64,000 nt of DNA, from assembly GCA_022510945.1 (NCBI GenBank), contig JAFLSK010000001.1, forward strand, positions 1-64,000, written 5' to 3'. A model generated the notes under the pieces. It was not told the origin of the DNA and did no database searches. It saw only the letters and a program-made list of their open reading frames with translations. Positions 27,436 through 36,211 of this stretch are shown in pieces. A program made the translations under genes and the position numbers. The stretch comes from Ruminococcus sp. GTDB taxonomy: Bacteria > Bacillota > Clostridia > Oscillospirales > Acutalibacteraceae. Position 1 is the stretch's first letter, and the number at the start of each line of letters is the position of its first letter.

Positions 27436-27630
27436 ATGGACGTTGATATGATATTCAAAATAGCCGCAATCGGCATAATTGTCGCTGTGCTTAATCAGCT
27501 GCTTATCCGCAGCGGGCGCGAGGAACAGGCAATGCTTACTACGCTTGCGGGGCTTATCGTGGTGCTGTCAATGCTTATAACACAGATAAGCAGCCTGTTT
27601 ACGTCTATCAAGTCGCTTTTCGGGTTATGA
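27436..27630 (+). CDS. spoIIIAC: Stage III sporulation protein AC
   Basis: The 64-residue protein has two membrane helices. The sequence MDVDMIFKIAAIGIIVAVLN, then SGREEQAMLTTLAGLIVVL, is the standard AC pattern. With AD it is thought to form an export-gate-like membrane unit of the feeding-tube complex. Its stop overlaps the start of spoIIIAD by 4 bases. Confidence 0.95.
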   Translation: MDVDMIFKIAAIGIIVAVLNQLLIRSGREEQAMLTTLAGLIVVLSMLITQISSLFTSIKSLFGL

Positions 27631-28022
27631 ACATAATATCAATTACAATGCTCGGCGTTCTGACCGCCCTTCTTTCGCTCTCGATAAGGCGCTATAACGC
27701 CGAAATCTCACTGATTATTGCAATAGCGGGCTGTGTGATAATTTTCCTCTCCGTCCTTCTAAGCCTTTCCTCGGCGTTCGAAACTGTCAAGTCTATCCTC
27801 GCCACAGCCTACGTCAGCACAGAGTACATAGTCATACTGCTCAAAGCGGTCGGGATATGCTTTCTCACCGAGTTTGCCTGCGATTGCTGTACCGACGCAG
27901 GGCAGAGAGCGCTCGCGGGAAATGTCTCGCTTGCGGGCAAAATACTCGTTTTAGTCACTACGATTCCGCTCTATCAGGATATTTTGAACACCGTCCTCTC
28001 GCTTACGGGAGGTGCGGTATGA
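27627..28022 (+). CDS. spoIIIAD: Stage III sporulation protein AD
   Basis: The 131-residue membrane protein has about four hydrophobic segments. The middle stretch VILLKAVGICFLTEFACDCC and the AGKILVLVTTIPLYQDIL segment near the C-terminus are family signatures. The gene overlaps both spoIIIAC and spoIIIAE by 4 bases, so the block is translationally coupled. Confidence 0.95.
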   Translation: MNIISITMLGVLTALLSLSIRRYNAEISLIIAIAGCVIIFLSVLLSLSSAFETVKSILATAYVSTEYIVILLKAVGICFLTEFACDCCTDAGQRALAGNVSLAGKILVLVTTIPLYQDILNTVLSLTGGAV

Positions 28023-29146
28023 AAAAGCTGTTATTATTTTTAATTGTTTTTGCAATTATCTGTTCGGGAAAAATTTCCGCAGGTGCGACTTCATATGATG
28101 ATTTAAAAGAGCAGTATAGCGCCGACAGCATATTGGACGAGCTGCCCGACAGCGCAAAAAATTCGCTTTCGGATATAGGCATTGACGGAATCGACTTTGA
28201 TTCAATCAACAACCTCACGTTCGAGAAAATTATCGGCCAGATTATGAACACTGCCGCAGAGCAAAGTAAAACTCCGCTAAAAATCTTCGCGACGACTATC
28301 GCCATAATGCTTTTGTACTCAATTCTTTACTCTCTCAAATCCTCATTTGAGAACAATTCAATGCAACAGGTACTTTCTGTATGCACCACGCTGTGCATAA
28401 CATGCGCGGCGGTCATTCCCGTCACGGAGGTAATAACAAACGGAGTGAATATTATTCAGACAACGGCGAAATTTATGCTAGCCTTTATACCGATAATTGC
28501 TTTGATAATCACTGCGTCCGGTCGCGCCGCGAGCTCAGCCTCGTACTACTCAATTATGATTTTTGCCGGACAAGGTGTGTCCCAGCTATCGGCGAACGTT
28601 ATAGCTCCGTTTCTGAAAATTTTTCTCGGTATCAGCGTAAGCTCTGCGATTTCTCCGAGCGTAAACCTGAGTGGATTTGTTCAGTTTATCTCTCGGCTTA
28701 TAAAGTGGCTTTTAGGCTTTATTATGACAGTTTTTACTGCGTTTCTCACGATAAAACAGCTCATATCCACAGGCGTGGATAATGTATCGACACGCGCGGT
28801 TAGGTTTACTCTGACAAGTCTCATTCCGGTTGTAGGTTCTGCGCTCTCCGACGCATACCGCACCGTACAAAGTTCGGTGGGGCTGTTGAAGTCGGGTATG
28901 GGCGTTTTTGTAATAATAGCGGTAGCGGTAATGTTTCTGCCGATACTTTTAGAGTGCCTTTGTTGGATGCTCACTCTGAGTGCGAGTAAATCGGTCGGAG
29001 AAGTGCTCGGGCTGAGAGAGCCGTGCTTTATCTTTGAATCAGTAAATACCGTTGTGACCACAGTATTCGCAATCCTACTATGCGTAATGTCAGTATTTAT
29101 CATTTCGACCGCGTTGATTCTGATGCTCGGAGGCGCCGGCGTATGA
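28019..29146 (+). CDS. spoIIIAE: Stage III sporulation protein AE
   Basis: The 375-residue protein has a signal sequence (MKKLLLFLIVFAIIC) and about seven membrane helices. An amphipathic acidic region (about 25-75) precedes the membrane domain, as in SpoIIIAE. The start at 28019 follows GGGAGGTG at 28007; the same frame is open upstream to 27857 but only within spoIIIAD. AE is the large polytopic subunit of the SpoIIIA channel. Confidence 0.95.
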   Translation: MKKLLLFLIVFAIICSGKISAGATSYDDLKEQYSADSILDELPDSAKNSLSDIGIDGIDFDSINNLTFEKIIGQIMNTAAEQSKTPLKIFATTIAIMLLYSILYSLKSSFENNSMQQVLSVCTTLCITCAAVIPVTEVITNGVNIIQTTAKFMLAFIPIIALIITASGRAASSASYYSIMIFAGQGVSQLSANVIAPFLKIFLGISVSSAISPSVNLSGFVQFISRLIKWLLGFIMTVFTAFLTIKQLISTGVDNVSTRAVRFTLTSLIPVVGSALSDAYRTVQSSVGLLKSGMGVFVIIAVAVMFLPILLECLCWMLTLSASKSVGEVLGLREPCFIFESVNTVVTTVFAILLCVMSVFIISTALILMLGGAGV

Positions 29147-29616
29147 AGGACATAGCAACAGTAGCAGCGGTAATCTGCGTTTGCTCGGTAGCGGTATCGC
29201 TCATTAGTTCAATATCGCCGCATGGCAATATGCGCAGGGTTATAAACCTTGTAATCGGAGCGTTTATGCTATGCTGTATGATATTTCCGATAAAAACAGC
29301 AGTAAGCGGCTTTTCTCTTAACGTTGATACAGCCCCAATCGGTGATGACCTTCAGGATACCGCCTACGACGCATATAACAACGCTATCCTGACGGAAACC
29401 AAAAATAGCCTCGAAACTTCTATGAAGGATTATCTCACTCAGTACGGAATTAAAGCAGATGAAATCACCGTCAACCTCGAAGTATATGAAAACGGAGGAA
29501 TATATATTGCCTCAGTCAGCATATATATTTCTATACAGGACAGTGAAAAATCAGACGAGATTAAAAACCTCGTCAAGGATAAGTTCGAGGTTATCCCCGA
29601 GATAATAACGAGGTAG
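29143..29616 (+). CDS. spoIIIAF: Stage III sporulation protein AF
   Basis: The 157-residue protein has two N-terminal membrane helices (about 7-25 and 35-55) and a soluble alpha/beta C-terminal domain (about 75-157) of the ring-building type, with YLTQYGIKADEITVNLEVY as its core. GGAGG at 29129-29133 supports the ATG at 29143, which overlaps the spoIIIAE stop. Confidence 0.93.
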   Translation: MKDIATVAAVICVCSVAVSLISSISPHGNMRRVINLVIGAFMLCCMIFPIKTAVSGFSLNVDTAPIGDDLQDTAYDAYNNAILTETKNSLETSMKDYLTQYGIKADEITVNLEVYENGGIYIASVSIYISIQDSEKSDEIKNLVKDKFEVIPEIITR

Positions 29617-29618
29617 GT

Positions 29619-30050
29619 ATGCAAAAGCTTGATTTCAAAAATCTGCTCAAGGACGGAAAAATCAGAAATGTAATAATTATATGCGGAATCATCGGTATTG
29701 CGTTGATATTTCTATCCTCATTTATCGGCATCCCTGACGGCACGGAGAAAACAGCCTCTAATGTGTCACAGTATAAGGAACAGATGCAAAGCTCAGTTCA
29801 GCAGATGCTCGAAAATATCGAGGATGTGGGGAGAGCGAGCGTGCTGCTCACTATAGAAAACTCCGTTGAGGGCGTGTATCTTGAGAATAACTCAACCAAA
29901 ACCAAGGAAATTGAGCCGAAAATCCGCGGTGTTGTCGTAGCTTGCAGCGGAGGCGACGACCCAATCGTCATACAACGCGTGATGCAAGCTGTCACAAAGG
30001 CGCTGAATATTTCCACCGCAAAGGTGTATGTAACAAAATTACAAGAATAG
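29619..30050 (+). CDS. spoIIIAG: Stage III sporulation protein AG
   Basis: The 143-residue protein has one transmembrane helix (about 19-37) and a C-terminal ring-forming domain (about 55-143) with the family motif ENIEDVGRASVLLTIENS and a final VKKALNI-like helix (VTKALNISTAKVYVTKL). In Bacillus, AG forms the large ring of the intermembrane channel. It starts 2 bases after spoIIIAF. Confidence 0.94.
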   Translation: MQKLDFKNLLKDGKIRNVIIICGIIGIALIFLSSFIGIPDGTEKTASNVSQYKEQMQSSVQQMLENIEDVGRASVLLTIENSVEGVYLENNSTKTKEIEPKIRGVVVACSGGDDPIVIQRVMQAVTKALNISTAKVYVTKLQE

Positions 30051-30060
30051 AGGTACAAAT

Positions 30061-30609
30061 ATGAAAAGATTCAAAAAGCAATTTTTAGCAGCGGCTCTCG
30101 TCTTGGCGTTAGGCGCGGCGGTTTATCTTAATTGGAGCGTAAGCACCCCGAAGAGTGTGTCGAAAACTCTTGGCGAGAGCAAATATGTCAACGCCACTGT
30201 TTCCACGACAGCGTCTCCCGACGAAGTGAAGTCCGCACCAACGAGCAAAACAGCAACAAAGCAGGACTCCTTTTTCGCCTCGGCAAAAACCGAACGTGAT
30301 TCTACTCAGGATAAAATCATAGATAAAGCGTCGGAAATTCTCTCGCTGGACACGACCTCCGAAGAAGACAGAACAGAGGCGCAAAATCAGGTTGCTGCTA
30401 TTATAAAGAATTTTACGCTTCAGGATTCTATTGAAACAACGCTTAAAGCGAAAGGTTTTTCCAACTGTCTTTGCTACATAAACGAGCATGGTTGCACCGT
30501 TACAGTCCCTAAAAAGGAGATAAGGAAGAACAGTCAATTTCTTATAAAGGCTACGGTCAAAAACGCGTCAAATATCAGCTTTGATAAAATTACAGTTATC
30601 ACAGTATAA
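30061..30609 (+). CDS. spoIIIAH: Stage III sporulation protein AH
   Basis: The 182-residue protein has one N-terminal membrane helix (about 8-23), a Ser/Thr/Lys linker (about 40-75) and a C-terminal YscJ-like domain (about 80-182) with SEEDRTEAQNQVAAIIK and the CYINEHGCTVTVPKKE strand. In Bacillus it binds forespore SpoIIQ across the septum. It is the last gene of the operon, before a terminator. Confidence 0.94.
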   Translation: MKRFKKQFLAAALVLALGAAVYLNWSVSTPKSVSKTLGESKYVNATVSTTASPDEVKSAPTSKTATKQDSFFASAKTERDSTQDKIIDKASEILSLDTTSEEDRTEAQNQVAAIIKNFTLQDSIETTLKAKGFSNCLCYINEHGCTVTVPKKEIRKNSQFLIKATVKNASNISFDKITVITV

Positions 30610-30615
30610 TATTAA

Positions 30616-30645
30616 AAAAGGGCGGGTTTCCGCCCTCTTTTTATT
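30616..30645 (+). terminator. Terminator of the spoIIIA operon
   Basis: Arms AAGGGCGG and CCGCCCT around a GTTT-type loop, followed by CTTTTTATT. Confidence 0.9.
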
Positions 30646-30656
30646 CCACAAAAGGA

Positions 30657-30685
30657 TTGATTTTTTTTACAAAATAGTATACAAT
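30657..30685 (+). promoter_or_regulatory. Promoter of the lic-like operon
   Basis: TTGATT at 30657-30662, a 17-bp spacer and TACAAT at 30680-30685; an alternative is TTTACA (30666) with TATTAT (30688). Confidence 0.6.
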
Positions 30686-30741
30686 ACTATTATCTCTAAC
30701 TATATGTAAAAGTTACTTTTTATTCTAAGGAGTTGATACTT

Positions 30742-32346
30742 ATGAAAGTTGATAATGCGATAATTTTAGCAGCCGGACGTTCCCAGCGATTTGCTCCGCT
30801 TACCTACGAAATGCCTAAGGGACTCTTTAAGGTTCAGGGTAAGGTGCTTATCGAAAGACAGATTGAACAGCTCAGAGAGGCGGGCGTTGACGATATCTAT
30901 ATCGTTGTCGGCTATATGAAGGAGAAATTCTTCTATCTTGAGGAAAAATACGGTGTTCATTTTGTAATCAACAATACTTTTAACAACAAGGGTAATATCA
31001 ACTCGCTGTTTGCAGTAAAGGATGTGCTGAAAAATTCCTACATCTGCTGCTCCGACCATTACTTTGTGGACAACCCCTTTATCGAGGAGCCCGAATACTC
31101 CTACAGAGCTTGTACCTATAAAACGGGCAAGTTCCGCGAGTTTGCTGTTGATATAAGCGATATCGGAGTAATCACCGACTTCCATATCGGCAAGGAAGAC
31201 AGCAACTGTATGATAGGTCACGCTTTCTTCAGCGAGAGCTTTTCGAAGAAGTTTGTCGAGCTTATGGAGAGGGAAATCAACGAGTTCGGTATCCAGAATA
31301 TGTTCTGGGAGGAGTTCTACGGCAGACATATCCACGAGTTGACAATGTTTGCGAAGTTCTTTGATCAAAATAAGGTTATAGAGTTCAACTCCATCACCGA
31401 CCTGCGTGAATTCGATAAGGACTTCCTTATAAATATCGACTCGCAGATTGTCCGCAATATCTGCGGTGTTCTGGAGTGCGGACCTAATGATATTAAGAAT
31501 ATCGAGATTATTCAGAAGGGTCTCACAAACGTTTCGTTCAAGTTTGATGTTGACGGAAAAACCTACGTTTATCGTCACCCGGGCGGCAGCGCGGAGAATA
31601 TCATCAACCGTGAGTCCGAGGTTTATTCTCAGAACAAGGCCAAGGAGCTCGGAATTGATAAGACCTTAATCCACATTGACGTTCAGGGCTGGAAGATTTC
31701 TCACTTTATCGACGACACAGTCGAGACCGACCTCGAGCATAATGACAAGCAGCTCGCTCAGGTTTGCGAATACCTCCGAATCCTACATTCCTGTGACTTC
31801 GAGGTGGTACGCTACTTCGACTGCGTTGATGAGGCTAAGCGCCTTATCGGACTTGCCTGTAAGACTAAGGGCAACCTTTTCGAGGAGTTCAAGGATATTA
31901 TTGCCGACGTTGACCGCCTTAAGGTTTTCGTAAAGGCAGACAACTTCCCGGATGTTCTCAGCCACGGCGACATTTACTCTCCGAACTATCTCTTTACAAG
32001 AAGCGGAGAAATATATATGATTGACTGGGAGTTCAGCTCGGTTGCAGATATTGCAAACGACGTATCGGGTATGGTAACCCGCTATGAGCTCGACGACGCT
32101 AACGTTAACCGCTATTTAAGAGCCTATTTCGGGCGCGACCTTACCTTTGAGGAATACCGTCACTTTATCGGCTACTTCGGTATAGATTCGCTTTACTGGC
32201 TCTCGTGGGGACTGTTCAAGGGCAGTATATTCGAGGATGACGGTTTCTTTATGCTCGCAGCGTATAAGAACTGCAAGCGTTTCTGTAAAGCCGCGTTTGA
32301 GATGTACGAGCACCCCGAAAAGTTCAAGGATTGGAAGTTTGGTTAA
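30742..32346 (+). CDS. LicC-LicA fusion: choline-P cytidylyltransferase / choline kinase-like
   Basis: The 534-residue fusion has an N-terminal nucleotidyltransferase (about 1-230): IILAAGRSQRFAPLTYEMPK is the signature of LicC-type sugar- or choline-phosphate cytidylyltransferases, and CCSDHYFVDNPF holds the metal Asp. The C-terminal half (about 245-520) is a choline kinase/APH fold: GLTNVSFKFDV for ATP, Brenner motif SHGDIYSPNYLF near 410 and YMIDWEFSS near 427. Together they could convert choline, or a similar amino alcohol, to its CDP form in one chain. AAGGAG at 30727 selects the ATG at 30742. LicD homologues follow. The substrate is inferred. Confidence 0.82.
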   Translation: MKVDNAIILAAGRSQRFAPLTYEMPKGLFKVQGKVLIERQIEQLREAGVDDIYIVVGYMKEKFFYLEEKYGVHFVINNTFNNKGNINSLFAVKDVLKNSYICCSDHYFVDNPFIEEPEYSYRACTYKTGKFREFAVDISDIGVITDFHIGKEDSNCMIGHAFFSESFSKKFVELMEREINEFGIQNMFWEEFYGRHIHELTMFAKFFDQNKVIEFNSITDLREFDKDFLINIDSQIVRNICGVLECGPNDIKNIEIIQKGLTNVSFKFDVDGKTYVYRHPGGSAENIINRESEVYSQNKAKELGIDKTLIHIDVQGWKISHFIDDTVETDLEHNDKQLAQVCEYLRILHSCDFEVVRYFDCVDEAKRLIGLACKTKGNLFEEFKDIIADVDRLKVFVKADNFPDVLSHGDIYSPNYLFTRSGEIYMIDWEFSSVADIANDVSGMVTRYELDDANVNRYLRAYFGRDLTFEEYRHFIGYFGIDSLYWLSWGLFKGSIFEDDGFFMLAAYKNCKRFCKAAFEMYEHPEKFKDWKFG

Positions 32347-33065
32347 TGAATATTGCAATAATTCTGGCAGGCGGCGTCGGCTCGCGCGTAGGCGCCGACC
32401 GCCCGAAACAGTTTATAGAAATAATGGGCAAGCCGATACTTGCCTATACGGTCGAAAAATTCAACTCTCACCCCGAAATCGATGCGATTGAGATTGTATG
32501 CGTGGAGAGTCATATCGACTATCTCAAGGAAATGGTCTCGCAGTATAATCTCGATAAAGTTAAGTGGATTACAAAGGGCGGCAGCACTTTTCAGGGCTCC
32601 GTTATGAACGGCGTGACTAATCTTAAGGATAAGGTTTCCGACGACGATATCGTCCTCGTGCACTTCGGCGCGTCTCCGTTCGTCGAGGCTGATATTATCA
32701 GCGACGCGATAAGGGTATGCAAGGAGAAGGGCAACGCCATTTCCACTACAGATTTCTTCCTGCTCTCCGGACTTAAGGACGACGAAACTAAGTCTACTAA
32801 GTGGATAGACCGCGACACCGTCGCCTGTATGAACTCGCCTCACGCCTTTAACTATAAGTTTGTCTCCGACCTTTACGATGAGGGCGTGCGCACGGGCGTA
32901 ATCGACAGGGTAGAACCTCATACTACAACTATGATGTATGAACTTGGTAAGACGATTTACTTTTCAAAGGGAAGTCAGACCAACATAAAAATAACTACAA
33001 AAGAGGATTTAGACCTTTTTGAGGGCTATGTGCTCCTAAAACAGAAGAGAGAACAGCAGAAGTAA
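32346..33065 (+). CDS. IspD/TarI-like cytidylyltransferase
   Basis: The 239-residue protein has the IspD fold: IILAGGVGSRVGADRPKQF for CTP binding near residues 5-23, and QTNIKITTKEDLDLFE near the C-terminus. The IspD motif HDAARPF reads HFGASPF, so its Asp and Arg are absent, and a TDD segment is missing. This, plus its place in a LicA/LicD operon, suggests a polyol-phosphate or other polymer precursor over methylerythritol phosphate. It overlaps the upstream stop by one base (TAATG). Confidence 0.72.
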   Translation: MNIAIILAGGVGSRVGADRPKQFIEIMGKPILAYTVEKFNSHPEIDAIEIVCVESHIDYLKEMVSQYNLDKVKWITKGGSTFQGSVMNGVTNLKDKVSDDDIVLVHFGASPFVEADIISDAIRVCKEKGNAISTTDFFLLSGLKDDETKSTKWIDRDTVACMNSPHAFNYKFVSDLYDEGVRTGVIDRVEPHTTTMMYELGKTIYFSKGSQTNIKITTKEDLDLFEGYVLLKQKREQQK

Positions 33066-33093
33066 TATACTCAGTATAAGGGGATATTTATAT

Positions 33094-34701
33094 ATGGACG
33101 CTACACAAAATTATCTGCTCAATCTTTTGATTGAGATTGATACTATATGCAAAAAGTATGATATCGAATATTTCGTTGACTACGGCTCTACCCTCGGCGC
33201 TATAAGGCACGAGGGCTTCATTCCGTGGGACGACGATATCGACATAAATATGACCGAGGAGAACTACTACAAGTGGGTCGAGGCGTGCAAGAAAGAGCTC
33301 GACCCTAAAAAACGCGTTTACGGCGACGGTAGGGTAGACAGGGATTTCCCCGGCGTTTTCGGTCGATACATCGACGTCGAGTCGCTCCGTATAAGTTCCA
33401 ACTTCGCCTTTTGGAAGCCTATCTGCGGACAAAGCATTGACGTTTTCTACCTGCTTGAGTTGCCGGGTGACCCCGTAGAAAAACAGAAGATGATAGACCT
33501 CTACTATGCCTACGACGAGTACGCAAACTCAAGCTACCGCCATTATCGCTACAAAAACCAGGTAATTATGGACTTGTATAATAAGTTCAGACGTTGGGAG
33601 AGGTTTGTCGGCAAAAAGGCGGTTTTACGCCATCTCGAAAAAAAGATTTTTAACAAGCACTACGACGATTGCGACACATATATCGTTACCTCGGCGCGCA
33701 AGTACGGTCCCTCCTCAATTGCGCCCAAGTATCTCTATGACACGGTTTATTACGCTGATTTTGAGGGTCATAAGTTCCCTATATCCGGCAGATATGCCGA
33801 AATGCTCAACTATTACTACGGCGACGACTGGAATATCCTTCCTTATGAGAAAAAACACCATTCCCAGATGTCTCACTCAGGTATTTCCTGCGACGATTAC
33901 GTCTCCGACTATATGCGCCTTCTCAATGAGCGAAAACTGAAAAAAGAACGCCAGAAGGCTAAGCACCTGATGGTAGAGGAAGGCTATAAGATTGCGAACC
34001 ACCTGCGCAACGTATACGATAAGTTAGCTAAGGCTGAACTGCTCAAGATAGAAAACAGGATTAAAAACGAAAACATAGATATTAACTCGCTTCTTGACCC
34101 GACAGATTCTGAAAAACTTCAAAAGTTAGACAGTATTTTTGCGGATTATTACAAGCGCCAGCTCGATTTCAGCGTTCGCTATTGGGAGTATTATCTCGAT
34201 ATCGGCGAGGATTTATTCTACGCTGCTATCTTCAACCTTATCTACACGCACAACGACTTCACCTCTGTTTCAAAGATAATGAAGCTGCGCGATATAGCCG
34301 GTATTCCTATGAACGACCGTCTTGCCGATTTATGGAACATAATCCTCACTTCGCGCAAAATCAAGGCGGCTATGGTGTACAAGGACTACGATAAGGCCGA
34401 GCCGATGATTTATGAGGCGTTTAAAAAGTATCCTCACTGCAAGGAATTTAAACTCTATAAACTTGAGATTATGACACTCAGAGCCGAGACCGACGACGAG
34501 TATATGGCTGCCCGCGCTTACGCTAAAGAACTGCTCGAGGAGTATCCTAATGATGACCGATGCATAAAATGCCGCGGCGATATTGCTCTCGCCCTCGGAA
34601 ATAAGGAAAATGCAGTAAAATACTACAACAAGGTTATGAAGAAGTCCCGCAACGGAATGCTTCACCTCGAAATTAAAAAGATAATGGAGGCGCTGAAATG
34701 A
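33094..34701 (+). CDS. LicD-family phosphotransferase with helical C-terminal extension
   Basis: The 535-residue protein has an N-terminal LicD domain (about 1-265) with the full active-site block FVDYGSTLGAIRHEGFIPW followed by DDDID (about 28-51). LicD-type enzymes attach phosphocholine or polyol phosphates to teichoic acids or glycans from CDP donors. The YYGDDWNILP motif lies near 247. The remaining ~260 residues are mostly alpha-helical and TPR-like (about 410-535). It starts 28 bp after the cytidylyltransferase and overlaps the next gene by 4 bases. It has no membrane segment, so it acts on the cytoplasmic face. Confidence 0.85.
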   Translation: MDATQNYLLNLLIEIDTICKKYDIEYFVDYGSTLGAIRHEGFIPWDDDIDINMTEENYYKWVEACKKELDPKKRVYGDGRVDRDFPGVFGRYIDVESLRISSNFAFWKPICGQSIDVFYLLELPGDPVEKQKMIDLYYAYDEYANSSYRHYRYKNQVIMDLYNKFRRWERFVGKKAVLRHLEKKIFNKHYDDCDTYIVTSARKYGPSSIAPKYLYDTVYYADFEGHKFPISGRYAEMLNYYYGDDWNILPYEKKHHSQMSHSGISCDDYVSDYMRLLNERKLKKERQKAKHLMVEEGYKIANHLRNVYDKLAKAELLKIENRIKNENIDINSLLDPTDSEKLQKLDSIFADYYKRQLDFSVRYWEYYLDIGEDLFYAAIFNLIYTHNDFTSVSKIMKLRDIAGIPMNDRLADLWNIILTSRKIKAAMVYKDYDKAEPMIYEAFKKYPHCKEFKLYKLEIMTLRAETDDEYMAARAYAKELLEEYPNDDRCIKCRGDIALALGNKENAVKYYNKVMKKSRNGMLHLEIKKIMEALK

Positions 34702-36098
34702 CAGGAGTACAGTCAAAGCTTTTAGAGCTTATGGATGAAATCAAGTCGATTTGCGTCGAAAAAAAACTCAGTTATGTGCTTTGCTATGAGACCGCTGCGT
34801 ACTTTGCCGACCACGAAGTTTATGAGGATGAGCAGTATAACCTCAAGATTATGATGCCATACGGCGATATCATAAAGCTTGAAAAATATGTTGAGAAAAA
34901 TCTTTCCGATAAGAGAATCGTGGAGTCGTGGAAAAACAACGAAAAGCTTCATATGCTAAAGTTCCGATATGTTGACAGGGAAAGCCTTCTCTTTGACGGA
35001 AGATCCGCGGAGCACCACATCGCACCCGGCGTGTGCGTGACTATTTATCCCGCAAGGCAGTTCGAGATGTCAGAAACCGCCCGCGCCTGCGAGCGTTATC
35101 TCCAGCTGTGTAACAAGGGTCAGCGCAACAAGGTTTTGAGGCTTGTGTTCTTTAAGTACGCTTCGAGATTATCCCGCATCAGATTTTTCAAGAGACTCGC
35201 GACAAGACAGCTGAGAATCGACAACACGAACTATATCCACAGGGGCTGGTTCAAGCACTTCAAAATGACCGACAAAGAAATAGCGAAGTTTATTATGGAC
35301 GAACAGAGCAAGGCTACTAAGCCCTATCTCTCTTCGCGCTACATTCCCGAGGAGGTTTTACTCAAGGACCCTGAGTACAGAGAGGAATGTTACGCTTTTG
35401 CTGATGACAGAGCAAATGTTATCAAGCTACCTATGGATTTATTCACAAATACCTCCACGGTAACCTTTGAGGACAGAGAATTCGCTGTTTATGCGGATGA
35501 AGAGCTTTTCCTTTCTGCACTTTACGGTGATAACTGGCGCGTGCGTTCAAGGGAGGAGGCTACGGGCACTGATCGTCCGGCAGTAATTTGTGACGGAAAT
35601 CTGCCGTATCAGCAGTATCTTGATTATATTGCTGATGATGAAATGAGCCTTGAGGATATAACTGCCGAGAAACTTGAGTATAACCTTTGGATGGGCTATT
35701 ACCACAACACTCCGGTTAACAATGCTTTGCGTACATTTAACCGCGCTCGCCGTTCGGTTGACCGTATTGATATATGGTATCGTCTGCGCCCAATGCGCGA
35801 GGAACTCCGAGAAGCATATAACAATAAGAATATAGACCGAATCAAAAGTATACTCAAGGATTATCTCAAGGCTACAGATAAGTACTATGAAATGAGAATC
35901 GGATTCTATATTGACGCCGAGATTTTTGAATGCGCAAAGCTTGTCTGGGAGGCTGAGCAAAGACCGGTCACCGTAAATGCCGAGGGAGAAATCAGCACGT
36001 TTGCAGATAAAGTGTACGACAGAGTACCCGACATCTACAAAACCGAAACTCCCGATATGTATTTTGCAAAACGCGGTACAAAGATTATTGATAACTAA
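34698..36098 (+). CDS. Degenerate LicD paralogue
   Basis: The 466-residue protein parallels the previous one: an opening helix (SKLLELMDEIKSICVEKKLS), then YVLCYETAAYFADHEVYED where LicD has the GSTLGAIRHEGFIPWDDDID block, later ALYGDNWRVRSRE matching YYGDDWNI, and a helical C-terminus. The Asp triad is lost, so it is probably not a phosphotransferase. A scaffold or regulatory subunit of the upstream LicD is the simplest reading. The open frame is long and overlaps the upstream stop, so it is not a pseudogene. A terminator follows. Confidence 0.72.
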   Translation: MTGVQSKLLELMDEIKSICVEKKLSYVLCYETAAYFADHEVYEDEQYNLKIMMPYGDIIKLEKYVEKNLSDKRIVESWKNNEKLHMLKFRYVDRESLLFDGRSAEHHIAPGVCVTIYPARQFEMSETARACERYLQLCNKGQRNKVLRLVFFKYASRLSRIRFFKRLATRQLRIDNTNYIHRGWFKHFKMTDKEIAKFIMDEQSKATKPYLSSRYIPEEVLLKDPEYREECYAFADDRANVIKLPMDLFTNTSTVTFEDREFAVYADEELFLSALYGDNWRVRSREEATGTDRPAVICDGNLPYQQYLDYIADDEMSLEDITAEKLEYNLWMGYYHNTPVNNALRTFNRARRSVDRIDIWYRLRPMREELREAYNNKNIDRIKSILKDYLKATDKYYEMRIGFYIDAEIFECAKLVWEAEQRPVTVNAEGEISTFADKVYDRVPDIYKTETPDMYFAKRGTKIIDN

Positions 36099-36106
36099 TA
36101 AGGATT

Positions 36107-36140
36107 ATATCGTGCGGATTATACTCCGCACGATATTTTG
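36107..36140 (+). terminator. Terminator of the lic-like operon
   Basis: 12-bp arms ATATCGTGCGGA/TCCGCACGATAT with a 6-base loop, then TTTTG. Confidence 0.88.
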
Positions 36141-36143
36141 CTA

Positions 36144-36172
36144 TTGCCTTAAACTTTTACATATGGTATACT
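36144..36172 (+). promoter_or_regulatory. Promoter of nusB operon
   Basis: TTGCCT at 36144-36149, a 17-bp spacer and TATACT at 36167-36172. Confidence 0.75.
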
Positions 36173-36211
36173 TATCGTGTATTATAAAATTCAGAAATGC
36201 AGTGATACAAT

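Noticed and set aside
27857-28018. 54-codon extension of SpoIIIAE
   Set aside because: It is inside spoIIIAD in another frame; the signal peptide begins at 28019 after GGGAGGTG.
34698-36098. Second LicD gene as a pseudogene
   Set aside because: 466 codons are intact with coupled start and conserved secondary motifs; it reads as a selected pseudoenzyme.
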